Positions 25,914 through 39,200 of a stretch of 64,000 bases of DNA are shown piece by piece (within the stretch, counting starts at the first letter, position 1; each line of letters begins with the position of its first letter). Source of the stretch: Lethocerus indicus. Lineage: Eukaryota > Arthropoda > Insecta > Hemiptera > Belostomatidae. The notes under the pieces were generated by a model, which saw only the letters and a list, made by a program, of their open reading frames with translations, was not told where the DNA came from and ran no database searches. The stretch covers positions 14,054,604-14,118,603 of the forward strand of contig JACDQD010000011.1 of NCBI GenBank assembly GCA_019843655.1, in the 5' to 3' direction. A program made the position numbers and the translations under genes.

Positions 25914-26886
25914 CCGAACGCCGCCCTGTTATTACAAAGGGGAGGCGGCCCGTCAACTGCCCGCTTCGGACGACCGAGTTCGGCACCGCTCTGGCGCAGC
26001 GTCCTCGTCGAGAAAAACCGGAAAAGTTTGGTATATATCCTGCGCTTTCAAAAACGATTCGAGCGGCCTCATAAACACTGGGTAATAAGAAAATTCTACC
26101 GATAAATTACCGACCGGAGGGAGCTCTCACGAAATAGGGACTAAATGGATTATTACTGTAAGCGAAGTGTATAGCCGAAATTAAGTTACTCGAGGTCGAT
26201 TCAATTTCAACTGCTACGCGTAAACAACGTCGGGTTAGAACTGTATTTTTTCATATATATATTATTATAAAAATAGAATTTTTAAAATTTTGTAAGTTCC
26301 AAACCTTAGACAAGTTGAAAGATAGGCTATGCCTATGATTTGATAAACGTAATGCGCTTAGTAATTCTACAATTTATATCTCCGTATTTCATACGAAAGG
26401 AATCGGGTTTCTAATGTCGGCGATGTGTACGGGGCGAGTATGGGGTGATGACGTCCAGTCGAAGCTCCCCCGTTAATTCATAGCGCCCCAATTGGCGCAT
26501 CGATTCCCGAAGGGGCGGTCACGCCTCAGTCCACGATTTAGTCACGGCCGGATTGCGCCCTCCCAACACCCGGGCCCAAGTGCTACCGGTACCGGCGGTG
26601 CTCCGCTCAACACAAACCTGTCCGCTCGGGGCCGACATTAAACGTGAGTTATTATCATTCGGACGGCGGGGACAGTTGGAAGCTTAAGAACCTTGCAGTT
26701 CCCATAAAAACTGATGGCCGGCCCCCCTCTGCGCTGATTTATGAAGACGATAAAATCTCCTCTATTTAGATCACTCTGATTCGTGAAGGGAATTGGAAAA
26801 TCATCAACGAGCCGTGAACAATAGCACCTTCCGCTAATGGTTACCACCAGCACTGTGGACATGTTTTGGGGCTGTTTATGAAAAAT

Positions 26887-26898
26887 AATATCGAAGTT
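26887..26898 (+). repeat. Left direct repeat (probable target duplication)
   Basis: AATATCGAAGTT here matches AATATTGAAGTT at 27210-27221 at 11 of 12 bases. The two flank the repeat unit between them, as expected for a target-site duplication. Confidence 0.5.
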
Positions 26899-27209
26899 AC
26901 TTTAACAAACCTGTTTTGTGGTCTGCGAGGGGTTGGAATACCGTATTTTTTTTTGTGTTATGCATACCCCCCTCGACACAAAGAAGACAAACCGCACGCC
27001 CCAAAACACAATAACGAGACATGTATATATACACACGACAGACAAACAACCACCACAGTACAAGTGACAGTGACAGTGCAGTGAGGATGCCCGAAAAACA
27101 TCCAAAGTGCCAATAGTGACTAACACCGCTACTGAAGAAGGCGAGCAGCCGAAACCGGTCTAGCAAAAGATCAAACCAGCGAGAGGAGACAGATACACAA
27201 AAACTCTAC
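26899..27209 (+). mobile_element. Penelope-like/hammerhead-bearing nonautonomous repeat, unit 1
   Basis: This 311-bp unit belongs to the family seen at 61901-62293. It begins with the family tail in reverse (CCTGTTTTGTGGTCTGCGAG), then loop-like sequence with ATGTATATATACACAC, then GTGACAGTGCAGTGAGGATG and the arm ending in CTCTAC. A hammerhead-like motif lies at 27128-27164. One mismatch between the flanking 12-bp repeats and several substitutions against the 62-kb copy suggest an older insertion. There is no coding capacity, so mobilisation would need proteins supplied in trans. Confidence 0.7.
27128..27164 (+). ncRNA. Hammerhead-ribozyme-like motif (copy at 27.1 kb)
   Basis: In order: GCTA (stem I), CTGAAGA (core CUGANGA), an extra A, GGC with GAGCA loop and GCC (stem II), GAAA, then ACCGGT as a self-complementary stem III, C, and TAGC (stem I partner). 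Predicted cleavage lies between 27160 and 27161. The layout matches minimal hammerheads of Penelope-like elements. The unpaired base between core and stem II departs from the consensus and may lower or abolish activity. Confidence 0.5.
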
Positions 27210-27230
27210 AATATTGAAGTTGTACGATTT

Positions 27231-27395
27231 TAGAATACCTGTTTTGTGATCTGCGAGGGGTTGGAACACCGGCACTTTGGATGTTTTTTGGGAATCCTCA
27301 CTGCACTGTCGGGCCCAAAAGACATCCAAAGTGACTAACACAGCCCGTCTAGCAATAGACCAAACCAACGTGAGGAGATAGAAACACACTTCTAC
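27231..27395 (+). mobile_element. Repeat unit 2 with deleted ribozyme core
   Basis: A second, shorter family member follows directly after unit 1. It has the reversed tail (CCTGTTTTGTGATCTGCGAG), an inverted pair (CACTTTGGATG / CATCCAAAGTG) and then GTCTAGCAATAGACCAAACC. The segment holding the CTGAAGA core and stem II is missing. Flanks GAAGTTGTACGATTT (27216-27230) and GAAGTTTTACGATAT (27396-27410) match at 13 of 15 bases, indicating a separate insertion next to unit 1. Confidence 0.6.
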
Positions 27396-28919
27396 GAAGT
27401 TTTACGATATTTGTTTAAGTTTCGTAGTGTTTCTTTTCTGTATTTGAAAATAAAGTGTTCACTGATTAGTATACTTCCTCATTGAACTTTTAGATATCTA
27501 CATCGAAATAGGTTCGGTTACAGCAAGTTTGAAACATATTTCCGAAGTAGGAGTATTACAATAAGTAAGGGTTTAAAAAATAAAGTATTCTACTGAGGTA
27601 AAAATATTTTTTCATCTTCAAATACTAGCTGAAATAACGCATATACTTGACAAAACGCATTACAGTTAATATACCGACCAGAAATTATAGAATTGCATTC
27701 GATTTCATGTTTGCCTTCCCGATAATCATTCATTAGAACAACAGAAAGTATGGAAAAAATTATAGGGACGTTTTACTCGCATTTCCATACTCAGAAAAAA
27801 TCTGCGCTGCGCGTGCATCCGGAAAGTAATTCTCCGGGGCTGTCACCGGTTAATATGTAATTCGGTACTCATCGCCCGAAACGAGGTCTGTCCCAATTTC
27901 CATACCCGACTGGGGGAGACGTGGGAGTGACGCGATCGAATTTGCACACTAAACGTTCAGATTCGCCGACGTCGGATGGATGGATGTTCCGCGGATCGAT
28001 TTTCCGAACAAAGCGATATTCGGGTGAAAATAAAATTATATCGTGCCCAGTTCTTATTTGATTTAAATAGATTGGTGGTTTAAAAAGTTGTGAAGTAATA
28101 AAACAGTTATTTAAATTTTCAATGGGAGTCGCATTCGCATTTCCATTTAATGTAGAGGCGATTCAGAATTTATGGGCTGTAACGCATTGTGCGTGATGTA
28201 AGTTAACAGGACGTGTATATAACTCTAATCAATTTTAATAATATACAATAGAATACAGTTATTATATAATATTACATTCAGCATTAAAGGTCAGGTAGTA
28301 AACAGTCCGCTAACGAAGTTGTCGGATTTGAAACTCCAGTCCAGTGGTCGCTACCGGCAAAACAACTTGATTTGTAAGATTGGTACGTATATGGTCAGTC
28401 TGTAGGAATGATTATTATTTCCTGAGCAAATATATCTTTAATAAAACCGCTGTTTCTCACAGTACCTATTTTGCAACGATTTTGTAGGACGGTTGGACTA
28501 ATTTCGAGGTCGATTTCACGAATTGAATCCGTCCCCGAAGAATTTTATATTATTTTTAGAGAAAAACGCTTAACAATAAGTTTAAAAGGTAAATGAATTC
28601 TATAAAATCTGAATTATGGAAGAGAAGAACCGGGCTGTATTACATTAAGGGTCGGAAACAATAATCGCCCTGTTAACAAATGATAGCCCCATAAATATTA
28701 ATGAGATTGGATCTCAAGAAGGATGAAACGCGGCTCCGAGCCGCCGCTACCGCGGACCAGTTGGTTTGCGGAGTGCGGACCCCGTGGGTCTTCTAAGTCG
28801 ATTTGGTGATTAGGCTTCAACCGACCATAGTTACGTATTTCTCTACTATGCGAATCAAGTACGATTTCCCTACGTCCATGTAGCCCAAATTCTATGAACT
28901 ATTTTCGGTCATAAATAAA

Positions 28920-28979
28920 TTAATTTTTTTTATTTTATTTTTTATTTTTTTATTTTTTTTTATTTATTTATTTTTTATT
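28920..28979 (+). repeat. T-rich low-complexity tract (TTTTA)n
   Basis: About 60 bases consist only of T and A, with T runs of 3-9 split by single A. It could be a degraded poly(A) tail of a minus-strand retrocopy, but no adjacent element was recognised. Confidence 0.8.
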
Positions 28980-31900
28980 CGGCATGCTAACGGCAGAAAC
29001 TATAACGGTAGTGACATTTATGGGAACCTCAAGAGCATTACACTGGTACTAACATCTGCAGTCGGCCAAACAAACTGGGACGGTTCCGTTCCAGATTTTG
29101 GCACCCCCACGTCCTCCCCCCGGTAAATAACCGGGCCTATTCCAAACCAGATATCGGCAGGGGGCAATTTATGACGGCCGCCACTTAAGAGAGACGGCCG
29201 ATTTGTCAGACGGGAATCCGGGACTCGGCGTGTGTCAGTGACGAATAGACTCTTTCTTGAGGCGGTACGGGGGGAAGGGGGGCCCCCGCGCCCGTGAGTC
29301 AAACGGCCACGGCAACGTGCCATATACGCACAGATATTACGGGATTGCGCCATTACGGGCACGCCTAACCGCCGTCAATTTGGGCACCGAAAGTACCGTA
29401 ACGTATCGCTCGTTCAATTAAGACCGGCTGGAAACGACTAGGCCGGGTCATTATCTTGTGCACAAATCGTTGTCCACTATTAAAACAGTTCTTTTTTCTC
29501 TCTCCTAATACCGCGCCGCTTTTACAACATATTTTTCTTGTCTACAACACTATCTCTCTGCCTATGTAATACTAGTAGTTCGACGTACGACTTAATTAGT
29601 CCACCTTTTTTTTTTAAAAAAATCGCATTCCCCGAGTTTTATTCATTGGTAGGCTGCTATTACATCTGCTATAAAAAGCGGGCAAATCTGGCTATAAACA
29701 TTCTTGAATACAAAAAAAACAACATTTATGCGACGTCTAATATTGAACAAACGTTTGCAGAAAATGTCCATTCTGAAGTACTAGATAACAGGCCTATTGA
29801 TTAAGAACCGAAAACTTTAAACATAATTAAATTGTGAAAAATGATGTCTATATATAGTAGTTAGAAATATGCAAGGACAATTTTTTTCGTTATTTCCCAG
29901 TAGAAGGCTTATTATCTAGATTAAAGTCATATAATGAAATAAGACAAGCTAGCGCAGTTTTTATCGTAATTTATTCGGCATATTAATGCAATTTTATAAT
30001 TACTATTCTGAATATTTTCGCACAGTTATTTTGAACGAATGAATATGAAAAAGGATGATTTGGCTTAAATTGCATAAACGACCGGCCGTCATACCGTTAT
30101 ACGTCAATATCAATTCTACCGGCCTTAATGAATTACAGAACGTTAACGCGGAATGATTAGTGCCGTGTTATTGAAATAAGCGGTATTTAATACCAATGCC
30201 GTAGTGCCGAATCAATCATATTTGGGGTGAATTATTAACAATGACAATAACAAATATTTTGAGTTATTACGGTAACAATTACACGTAGCTAGTACTGAAT
30301 TTCGATAATAATTATACGTTCAAGTCTATGTTAATCGAATAACAATGTAGAGTGTAATTCCCACCTTCGGCCTAATGGAGAAGCGTAGTCAACCGCATAG
30401 GATGATACGGCCTAATCCAAGGTTGAGGGCAACCGTGCGAACGGTATTCACAAATCCTAATTCGTTTACAGATTCTATTTGACAGTTTCTTTCAATCGTT
30501 ATCTCCGGGAATCCTCAAACCTTCCCCTCGGAGTGGGACCGAATGATGTAACGCCGGGCGACATAATACCCCTAGTTATGGCCCATAAACGTACTAGGTC
30601 CCTCACTAAAACCTATTTTCAGAGCGGATTCAGATCACTATCACATGATGCCACCCCCACCCCCCACCACAACTTTAAGCCGGCAGAAGGTCTTTTAAAT
30701 CCGAATCTTTACCCCCGCCGATCGACCGGGTTTCCGTCGCTCGGACTGTCAAAATAAATTCGGTTAAAGACTCCAGAGTTGGGCTACCGGCCAAAGGTCT
30801 AAGCTCGGCTTAGGGACTCAAGGTGGTCCTGGGCCTTAGCCCGGTCCTTAAATGACAGTCCTTAAGTGTGTATATAATAACAGATCGGATTCGATTTGAG
30901 GATCCCTGAGCCAAATGGACGGGGTATCATTTCGAAATAGTGATTTTTCTCTTGTGTTAGATGCAGTTTATACAGTGCTTCCGTTGTTGGTATATAAGAA
31001 CTACGTAATATGATCGCTAATACCTAAAAAATATATAAACAAGAAATTTTGAATTCACGTATTTCTTATTTTGCACAAAATAAATCATTTTATAAATACA
31101 AATAAATAAAAGAAATATTATCTAATTTTTAATTTTCTAGGGTTCTAAGAGCTATTCGTAACTTAACTGTTACAGAAATGCATCTACGTTATGAATTAGA
31201 GGGACAAATGTTGACCCTACCGTTTCCGCTAGTTCATAGGAATAATTTTACAATTAGTATACATTGAATTCTGAAACATCAAAAGATTTGAAAGGATTCC
31301 ACCGCCGAAGCTGATGAAATGCAATCAAACGGGCGGCTCAGAATGCCCGACCAGTTCACCCGACAACTTTATTCAATCGACGTCTCTCTATATTCCAGGA
31401 CGGGTTTCCAAACATCGGCCATCAAAGCGTAAACGATACGCTTGTCCGGGCACGAAATAAAGCAAGGAAAATCGGTTTTGTTATATCCCGCCTTATACAT
31501 TTCGCAAGGACGCCGATAAAAGAGAAATTAATAACAACGGTTTATCGGCTACGGTGCCGATCGGTAACGGCCCGAATGAAAATCACAGAGAGAAGCCTGG
31601 AAATTGTTTTATAGTCCCTTCAGTTTAACGGTATCAATTTGCTGGGAAAAAAATATCCCTCCTATTATATCAAACGGGCGAAATACCATCTAATTTATTC
31701 GGGTGCCAATTTAGCTAATGTTATATTTCTTATTCTTTCCCGCATAACGGTTCACGCCTTCTATATAATGGGCGCAATTGAGACGAAAATCGTGAAGAGG
31801 CAACAGATGTTTTTGTGGGGGTTGCATTAAAATAATGAAATGCCCACCACGGTCGGAATTACAGTGGAAAAATATTTGGACCGAACGAATGTGAATTTAT

Positions 31901-34182
31901 ATAGCTTACTGAGGCAGAATTATAATGATTCGGTTAGTTTCCTCTTTGACAACTGGCTTTGGCAGCATACATTTCTCTTTTTCAAATTACATTTAAGGGT
32001 TCAGTTATGATTTGTTTCTATTTGTCATATGTTCCATACGATGTCATTATGTGGTCGAAACTGTAGGTAATAGATTTATTTGGAATAAACTTTTTCTGGA
32101 TTGCATATTTAAAATAAAACTCCTTGTATATATGCAAGGTAAAATGCGGCAATGATCTTTCTGCGATTTAAAAATTCAGAGAACCGAGTACAGGCACGCG
32201 AGGGTAGCACATTAATGTTTAATAACTCCTTTGTGATAGACTCGCGGCCGAAAAGGAGCCGGTCGAAACGAGCACTTATCCGCGAGTCTCAGTCACTCCC
32301 GAATAATAATTTTGAAACGCGGAGGGGGATCATCAACCGAGCGGGCATAATTATCATTATCATTAGATGGAGGAAGGCGGACGCGCACGCATGCGGGCGC
32401 GCTCCTTCTTTATTAAAGCCGGGGTGAAAACGTTTTTTAATAATTCGTTCTCTCGTCGTCGAGAGTTGCAACACGTAAACCCCCTCCCCACGTCCCCCTC
32501 GACACTACCACGGCCACCGCCTAAACCAGAAACCCATTACCGAGCAAGAGTTTTTTCGTGTCAGGGACGGTGTGCCGTGAACAGCATAAGAACGCTCACC
32601 GGTGCAGTGGCGGCCGACCACGGCTCCAGTTTACCAGCAGGACTACCCTATCCCTTCGCGGAAATAGTTTCCGAAAACAGTAGCAATTCTCCGCCGGGAT
32701 TCCACAAATCCTGAAGAGGGTTCCGCGAGGATTGAAGTGACGAAGCACTTAAGGGACTCCCACCAAGCTAATGGTTCAATAAATAAACTAGTAGTGTACA
32801 AATCGTATCTATGCAAAAACTGTACAAGGGGTTAACAAAATGTGTTTATAGACGTCCATTCAGGCAGGCTGTTAAGATGCAAAATGTGCGGGAACAACAC
32901 TGTACAGTTAGTACGCTTTCGCAGATAAAACGTCTACGACTTAACCATCTGCACCAGCAGAAATTAATTTCAGTAGAAAAAAATAAATATTGGACTTTTT
33001 AAGGCGACAGGTGCGCCAATAATTTTTTTCAATTAAACAATATATCTCCAATTCCCTGTTTTGAGTAACGGCAATGTTAGAATTCATGATTTCGGGCCTG
33101 TAAATTCGTTTTCTACGACGGCGGATAATGCAGAGATATGATAGTTATGACGATGACGCGTGAGACAAACTGCATTTACACCCGTTCGCCTCTTGACGAA
33201 CACAGCCTGAGGACGCCCACATTCACCGCCGGTGAACCGAACCGGGTCACGAGCCGGGCGAGAGACACGGGAGACGAGCCGGTGCCACTGGAACGCCGAT
33301 CCCTATCGATTACGCCTTGTTTACGATTACGCTTCCAAGTCCCGTATCGCCGCACGGGGTTAAGTACGACGGAAGCGTTGGGGGTAAAAAGGACATTTCA
33401 GATCAAATTCCGGACATTTAACACGATATCTGAATTAAAGCGTAAGAAATTGTTGCCCAAATTACAGAGTACGAAAGAGAATAGGGGATAAAAATTGACA
33501 GATTTCAAAACTAGCCGAAACCGGTCTGGAAATACGATTAAATCGGCGACTGGAAGTAGAAGACATTTAAAACCTTCGTAGACCACATAACAGACGTTCT
33601 AAATTAATTATACAAATTTCAGGTTAGTATATTAATTTAGCTGATAATACAATACGATGTAATGAACTACATTGTTATTCATGTTGACAACATAATACTA
33701 TATGGCTATTGTTATATACATTGTTATCTATTTTAATAATAAATATATTTAAATAATATTTTGCGTTTGCATATCTCAGTTTGGAAAATAGCTCTAAGTG
33801 CATTATATTGTTACAATAAAAGGGAACAGTATCAAGAGAGAGCGTGTATGAATGGTTAACCGTTCGTTGTAACATTTATCTTCGGCCTCTATTAACAGTT
33901 TTAAGATTTCAATTCGGTACGGATTTTCTACGCCACGGGAACTTCCTGAAACAGGGTCATGGACGCGCAGGAATCCGGAGAATTTCTATTAAGCGATCGT
34001 CAGATCGTTAACCCACTGGTCATCATCGAAAATTTCCCATTGGTATAATCAAGACCGAATTGAGAAACAAAAAGAGTACAATTTAAGGGACGATTCAGCG
34101 TGTTCAAATACTAAATTCGGTCGGTACGAAAAATTAGGGGACCTGAGAAAATTAGTTTTACTTGCTCTCAAGTTGCGCTTAC
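28980..34182. other. Noncoding span with GC-rich islands
   Basis: Islands at about 29.0-29.4, 30.4-30.9, 31.3-31.6, 32.2-32.7 and 33.1-33.5 kb alternate with AT-rich DNA. Several hold open frames of 90-117 codons, but without paired splice sites or protein-like composition. No mobile element or RNA gene was recognised. Confidence 0.4.
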
Positions 34183-34253
34183 CTCCGAAGAACTGTGCGC
34201 GTCGTCGGAAGGTTCGTGTTTCGACGAGGAATTTCGAGTTTAATCAGTACACT
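34183..34253 (-). CDS. Candidate 71-nt coding exon
   Basis: The minus strand shows a long pyrimidine tract (the complement of a GA repeat) ending TTTTCCTGTCCTAG, then 71 nt, then a strong donor CGGAG|GTAAGCG. Exactly one frame is open: SVLIKLEIPRRNTNLPTTR followed by TVLR and two bases. It enters in phase 0 and leaves in phase 2. It could be an exon of the gene at 20-23 kb, but its exit phase does not fit the exon at 22887 directly. A cryptic splice pair is the main alternative. Confidence 0.28.
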
Positions 34254-34273
34254 CTAGGACAGGAAAATGAGCC

Positions 34274-34289
34274 AGAGAGAGAGAGAGAA
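34274..34289 (+). repeat. (GA)n tract
   Basis: A short AGAGAG run. On the minus strand it forms part of the pyrimidine tract of the candidate acceptor at 34254. Confidence 0.85.
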
Positions 34290-36090
34290 CGAAGGGCATA
34301 CGGATACCCATCTTATTTGCATACAGACGAAATTTTCCGAGTCCAGAACCTTGTTAATTCGGGGGGGGAAACTAACCCCCCGGGTTATGTACCTTCGCCG
34401 GTTTACTGCACCCCTACATTGTACAGAATACATTCAACTTGGATATGTTTAAAATTAATTTTCAGTACCAATTTTATACTGCGTTATGAATGACTGTTTG
34501 AACGTGAAAATACGTATAGGTAGGAGATGAAGGTTCAATGAGTCATACGATTTTGGCATCCTTCCATCGTATCCCTTGTGAGTCATGTGTATCGGCTGAC
34601 AACGAAAAGTCCTGCCAGAAGATATCACCGGACTGTCTCGAAACGAATACAGAAAGGAAAATATTGTTTAACGTGTTGAAATAACTAACATTAATAACTA
34701 ACATTTAAGGATGGAAATACTAGCAAACATTATATATATTAATTGACGAAATCAAGACAGATGTATCGTACACTTGAGATTCGTAACCAGCGTGTATTAA
34801 ACCGACTCCGCGCGAAAATCATTAACTCCACGAACGGAATGTGTTAGAGGAAATATTCAGAGAAATAACATTTCGTTTGACGCCCACTAATAGCATCGTC
34901 AATACAATTTCAAAATGAAGGACTGTATGGTTTTACACGGTTTTAGCAACATCTATAAGGTACCGCGGGATACTTAGACCAAGCGCCTGTTAGAACAATT
35001 GAAATTATTAATAAACGATTAAAATACAAATACGTCACACCCATAGAGCGCCGGATGATACACGGGGCGAAATTCTTTATCTATCCACAATACATTTCCA
35101 GACCCTCAAGATTGATGGTCCTGCACTCAATTATTGAATCGACGTATAAATACATCGCTAATAGCATGAAAAAACCTCTCGGACGACTTCGGATTGTGTT
35201 GGATGCCTATCGTCTTCTAGATGTTCGAGGCGTAGATATTCTTTCCACACCCAGTCGGAGGGGGTTTATATTTAATTCTACGGCCGTCGCGGAGTCGAAC
35301 TGAAAAGACGCGATGAATATATTTTTTTTTTACTGGAATTTCTTCCGTTTTGCTTTTATTTTATCCATTCGCGGCCGGCCAGCAATTGCGCGGACTACTG
35401 CAAAGAACTCTCCCCGCGGCAATTACGAAACTCCAGGTCGATGTCGGCTCTCATTTAATTGCTGAAACCGCGCCGGTTTTTTCCATCCTTTTTTTTTCAC
35501 CGCGCTTCATGCCCGTCGTGTGGGTTTGCATTAGGCGCCCCTTAAAAAAATGTGACAGGTTGTAAAAGGGAAATGATCCACAGTTTTTTGTAAGCATTAT
35601 CTTCATCGCTGTTACGCAAAATGTTTATTGATTTAAGTTATATCTATAATTTCGCCTTCAGTTTGAGAAAGCGGGGGGATTGATATTCATGCCAACCCTA
35701 TAGGGAAGAAAAAATACTTATATAAAACGAAACTTTTAACGTGGTATTAGTATCAAATAGAGATAGTCTGCAGGAAATCTACCTACTTCATAATTTAAAA
35801 TTATAACATAGCTCAACGCTAGTAGGTTTTTTCTAAACACCTCCCTCTTATTCAAAATTTTCGCTTATAACGGATACGCGGGACTTAGCTCTAAGGAAAA
35901 TGCCGTTGTTAAATTTAAAAATTAAAGTTAAAAAAACTACCTCGGTCGATGAGTAATAAATTACTAGTAATCTAATGCTGGGAGAGCAGGAATAATATTT
36001 TATAACGAATTTACCGTAATGCAATATTTTTTAAACTGAGGACGATATTGGAATTGATCTAATGAGAACGTTCAAGAGAAGGCGGCCTCA

Positions 36091-36169
36091 ACGAAATCAA
36101 AGCGTCCGATATTTTTTTTAATAATGGACGCTTGGATTTCGTTTTTTTTCGAAATCCAAGCGTTCGATA
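36091..36169. repeat. Direct repeat plus perfect 14-bp hairpin
   Basis: CGAAATCAAAGCGTCCGATA (36092-36111) recurs with two changes as CGAAATCCAAGCGTTCGATA (36150-36169). The second copy also pairs with ACGCTTGGATTTCG (36128-36141), forming a 14-bp perfect stem with an eight-T loop. Three related copies of one word, two direct and one inverted, therefore lie within 80 bp. It could be a foldback remnant or a slippage product. No function is assigned. Confidence 0.6.
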
Positions 36170-36230
36170 GCAAACGCGAAGCGACCCGATAGTGTCCGGA
36201 TCCATTTGTCTTTCCGGGCAGTGGGCTCTG

Positions 36231-36254
36231 TCTCTCTCTCTCTCTCTCTCTCTC
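36231..36254 (+). repeat. (TC)12 microsatellite
   Basis: An uninterrupted TC dinucleotide run. As GAGAG on the minus strand it is a potential GAGA-factor/CLAMP-type binding tract in insects. Confidence 0.9.
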
Positions 36255-39200
36255 GGGTCGAGGGGGCCGAGGTCGCCACTTTTCGCAATGACCGAATCCG
36301 CCGGACGAATTTCAACTGGACGGGCGTTAATTCCGATACCGACAGTTTCGATTTGCCGAAAGGGCCGGGGACATATCGCTTATATCGAAAAGAAACAGAG
36401 GAAAGGTGGAGTGAAAAAAAAACCAAAAAAAAAATATGAAAAAGCTGACCTTTAAATGTCCTACATCCGTCGGTGCACCAATACCGCGTGCGAAGGACAC
36501 GCACATTCTTGCCAATCACGAGAGAAACGGCCGACCGAACTACGCCACCTTTATCGAGCTTTTATTGACTTGTTTCCCCTAATCCGTTTGAGCCCAGAAT
36601 ACTAAAGAGCTGTTATGAAATAACATTTCTAAAAATGTCTAAATATCTTAATTTTATAAGGATTACTCATTGCAGGAACTCTTGTTTGTTGAGTCAACCC
36701 ATTATATAATTTTCAACCGTACATAAAATTCAACCGAAATACTAGTTTCGGTATATTATGATTTTACTGTCGATGTTGATAATACAGTTGATTCTATTTG
36801 CGTCAACGCTATTATTGCTAATCAACTAGAAGCCTCAATACATCACGATAATTATATCTAGTCCACTATTACCAAATGATCCAATTTTCAGTGTGCTCGA
36901 AAACTGGGAATAATATTACGAAAGAGTTTGAAAATAATCACCGATTCACTTCTCTAAATAAAAGCTGAGGTTGGTAAATACTCTACGTTCCTTTTCGTCG
37001 GACTGTTTTTTTTTCTGAATTGATAAATGACCGCATTATCGTAGTAACATAGCAGGAAAATAGTACTCCCTCGTATGCGTTGGAGCAAGTTGGAATATCA
37101 ATTAGGTTAATATACCAGCTCCGGTTAGAAGTACGAGTACGCGGCTAAACCGAACTCCATTTATAGAGTTCTGAATTAAATGAGATTTAGCGAAACAGGC
37201 TGATAAAAACCGCGAACGGCCTGTTTTACACCCAGGCTTGTTTTTTTTTTATCAACCAATTTCTGGCAGAGCGAGCCGCGGCCGATACGAAATTAGCAAG
37301 TCAAATATAAAACTGAATAAATACTTATGGTCACAATGAGAACGTTTACAAATTGAGAGACCAATTGTCGAGGTCTCGCCTCTGTTAGGGTAATAGCGGC
37401 CGCTTGAGAAACAGGCGGAAATGAAGTGGAACTATTACAAAACGACTTTGAACTATTACATTATTTAAAAAAATTCTGACAGGATTTATTTAATCTATTT
37501 TCTAGTTTGAAGAACTGCAAAGTGTTCAGGCTGTATACATTTTACTTATCATTGATTTTCTAAAATACCTACGAGGCTAACCAAACCACAAAACTAGACC
37601 ATTCTTCGCTCCTCTAATTGTATAGAGAACTCAAATTTTAGTTTAGAATAGTGGGGTTTATGAAGTTAGACAGCACTGACTGGATTTCCATCCGCATAAA
37701 ATATATTTAATAGCGTCGTATTGTGCACCAAACCAATTCAAACCCTACTGCCGCACTAAATAGTTGCATTGAATCAGGATGTACGGGAACTGTTGTGGGT
37801 TCAACAACACAAATCGGGAGGCGTTTAATTCAGTTCCTACCCTGGAGCTAGCCTGGCTCTCACGATCATATCTATAATGGGCCCCAGTCTAGTTATTACC
37901 GGTAGCCTACATCTGGGCAGCGGACGGGAGTTATTGGAGATTTCGTAATAAGCCCGCGGGGGCACAGTTTTTCATGGCCGATATCACTCTTAATTGCGAT
38001 TAATCCCAACCGTCTGCAAGCCGTCTCCCATACAGCTCTTAAATCAAACACACTCACCCAGTGGCGCATATAGATTCCGTGTCGGAGATAAGAGTTATGT
38101 AACGCTATATTGTTTTTTTTTTCACTCAGCCACATTCATTTCATTAACGTCCCCCTTACTGGGGGTATAACGTCCGTTAAACGGGATGAGTAAGGCGTGT
38201 CGTATAACAGAAATATTACAGATAAAGTGGCCGTAAGATTGTTATTGCGGAATTAAATAAATATCACGTATGTGTATTAACGGAAAATAAATTATGACTA
38301 GCTTTCTATTCTGTTTCCACGAAGAAAAATATTCCTCAGTAAATTATTTTTTGTAAGGCTACAAAATATGATGCAGAATCAAATTTCCATAATCACGTAA
38401 TCTTCCCCGCAAAATATTATGCAAAATATCTACACAGCTACTTAAAGATAATCTACTCGGATAACAAAAACAATGAATAACATACATCGACACACGACGC
38501 ACAAGACCAACTCCGGTAAAAGTGCAGGCCAGCTTTTAAATACTAATAGTTCAAGGTGGTTGCCTCAAAAATGCTCGAAGTAATAAACAAGGCAGATGAT
38601 TAACCTGAGCCAGATTTCTGAGTAAGACACAAGTGCCAACATTTGAAAGCTGCAGACTTAATTTTAGGAATATAACTTCGTGGAAAGAGAGCAAATAATT
38701 CATGTAGGTCCGTACTACTTGGCCGGTAAAGCGTGAATATTAGGCGAATTCGTTTAATTGGGCTCTATAAGACGGGCGTGATCCCAGGACGGGTCTCCGT
38801 TCGGGGAAAAGGAGACGTCGAGCCAACTCGAGAGAAACTTTTGGAACTCTCCCGCCGATTGTTATCATTGGCCGGGAGGTCACCGTGCGGGTTCATCGAA
38901 GTCTTAGAAAATAATCTCAGAGCGAATAATCGGTCGAAGCAAAACAGATCGACCGAGTGGCCAACGAGCTCCCAAATAATGAATTTATAAATAGGTAATT
39001 CTAATATTTAACGCGATATTCTGGGAAGAGCATTGGGAATTCGGTTTCAAATTGTAGTAATAAGATACTGACCCTTAGGGTCTTTAGGGTGAATGATAAC
39101 TGGAATAACACAAAGAGAACAACTTATAATAAAGTAAGCTCCGTTCTTGATTAATTATAATCGCAGTAATATGTGATATTCTGTCCCATCTCGTATTGTT

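Noticed and set aside
26540..26643. Possible plus-strand exon (GATTTAG acceptor, AAAC|GTGAGTT donor)
   Set aside because: All three frames are nearly open because of high GC, so there is no frame information and the acceptor tract is weak.
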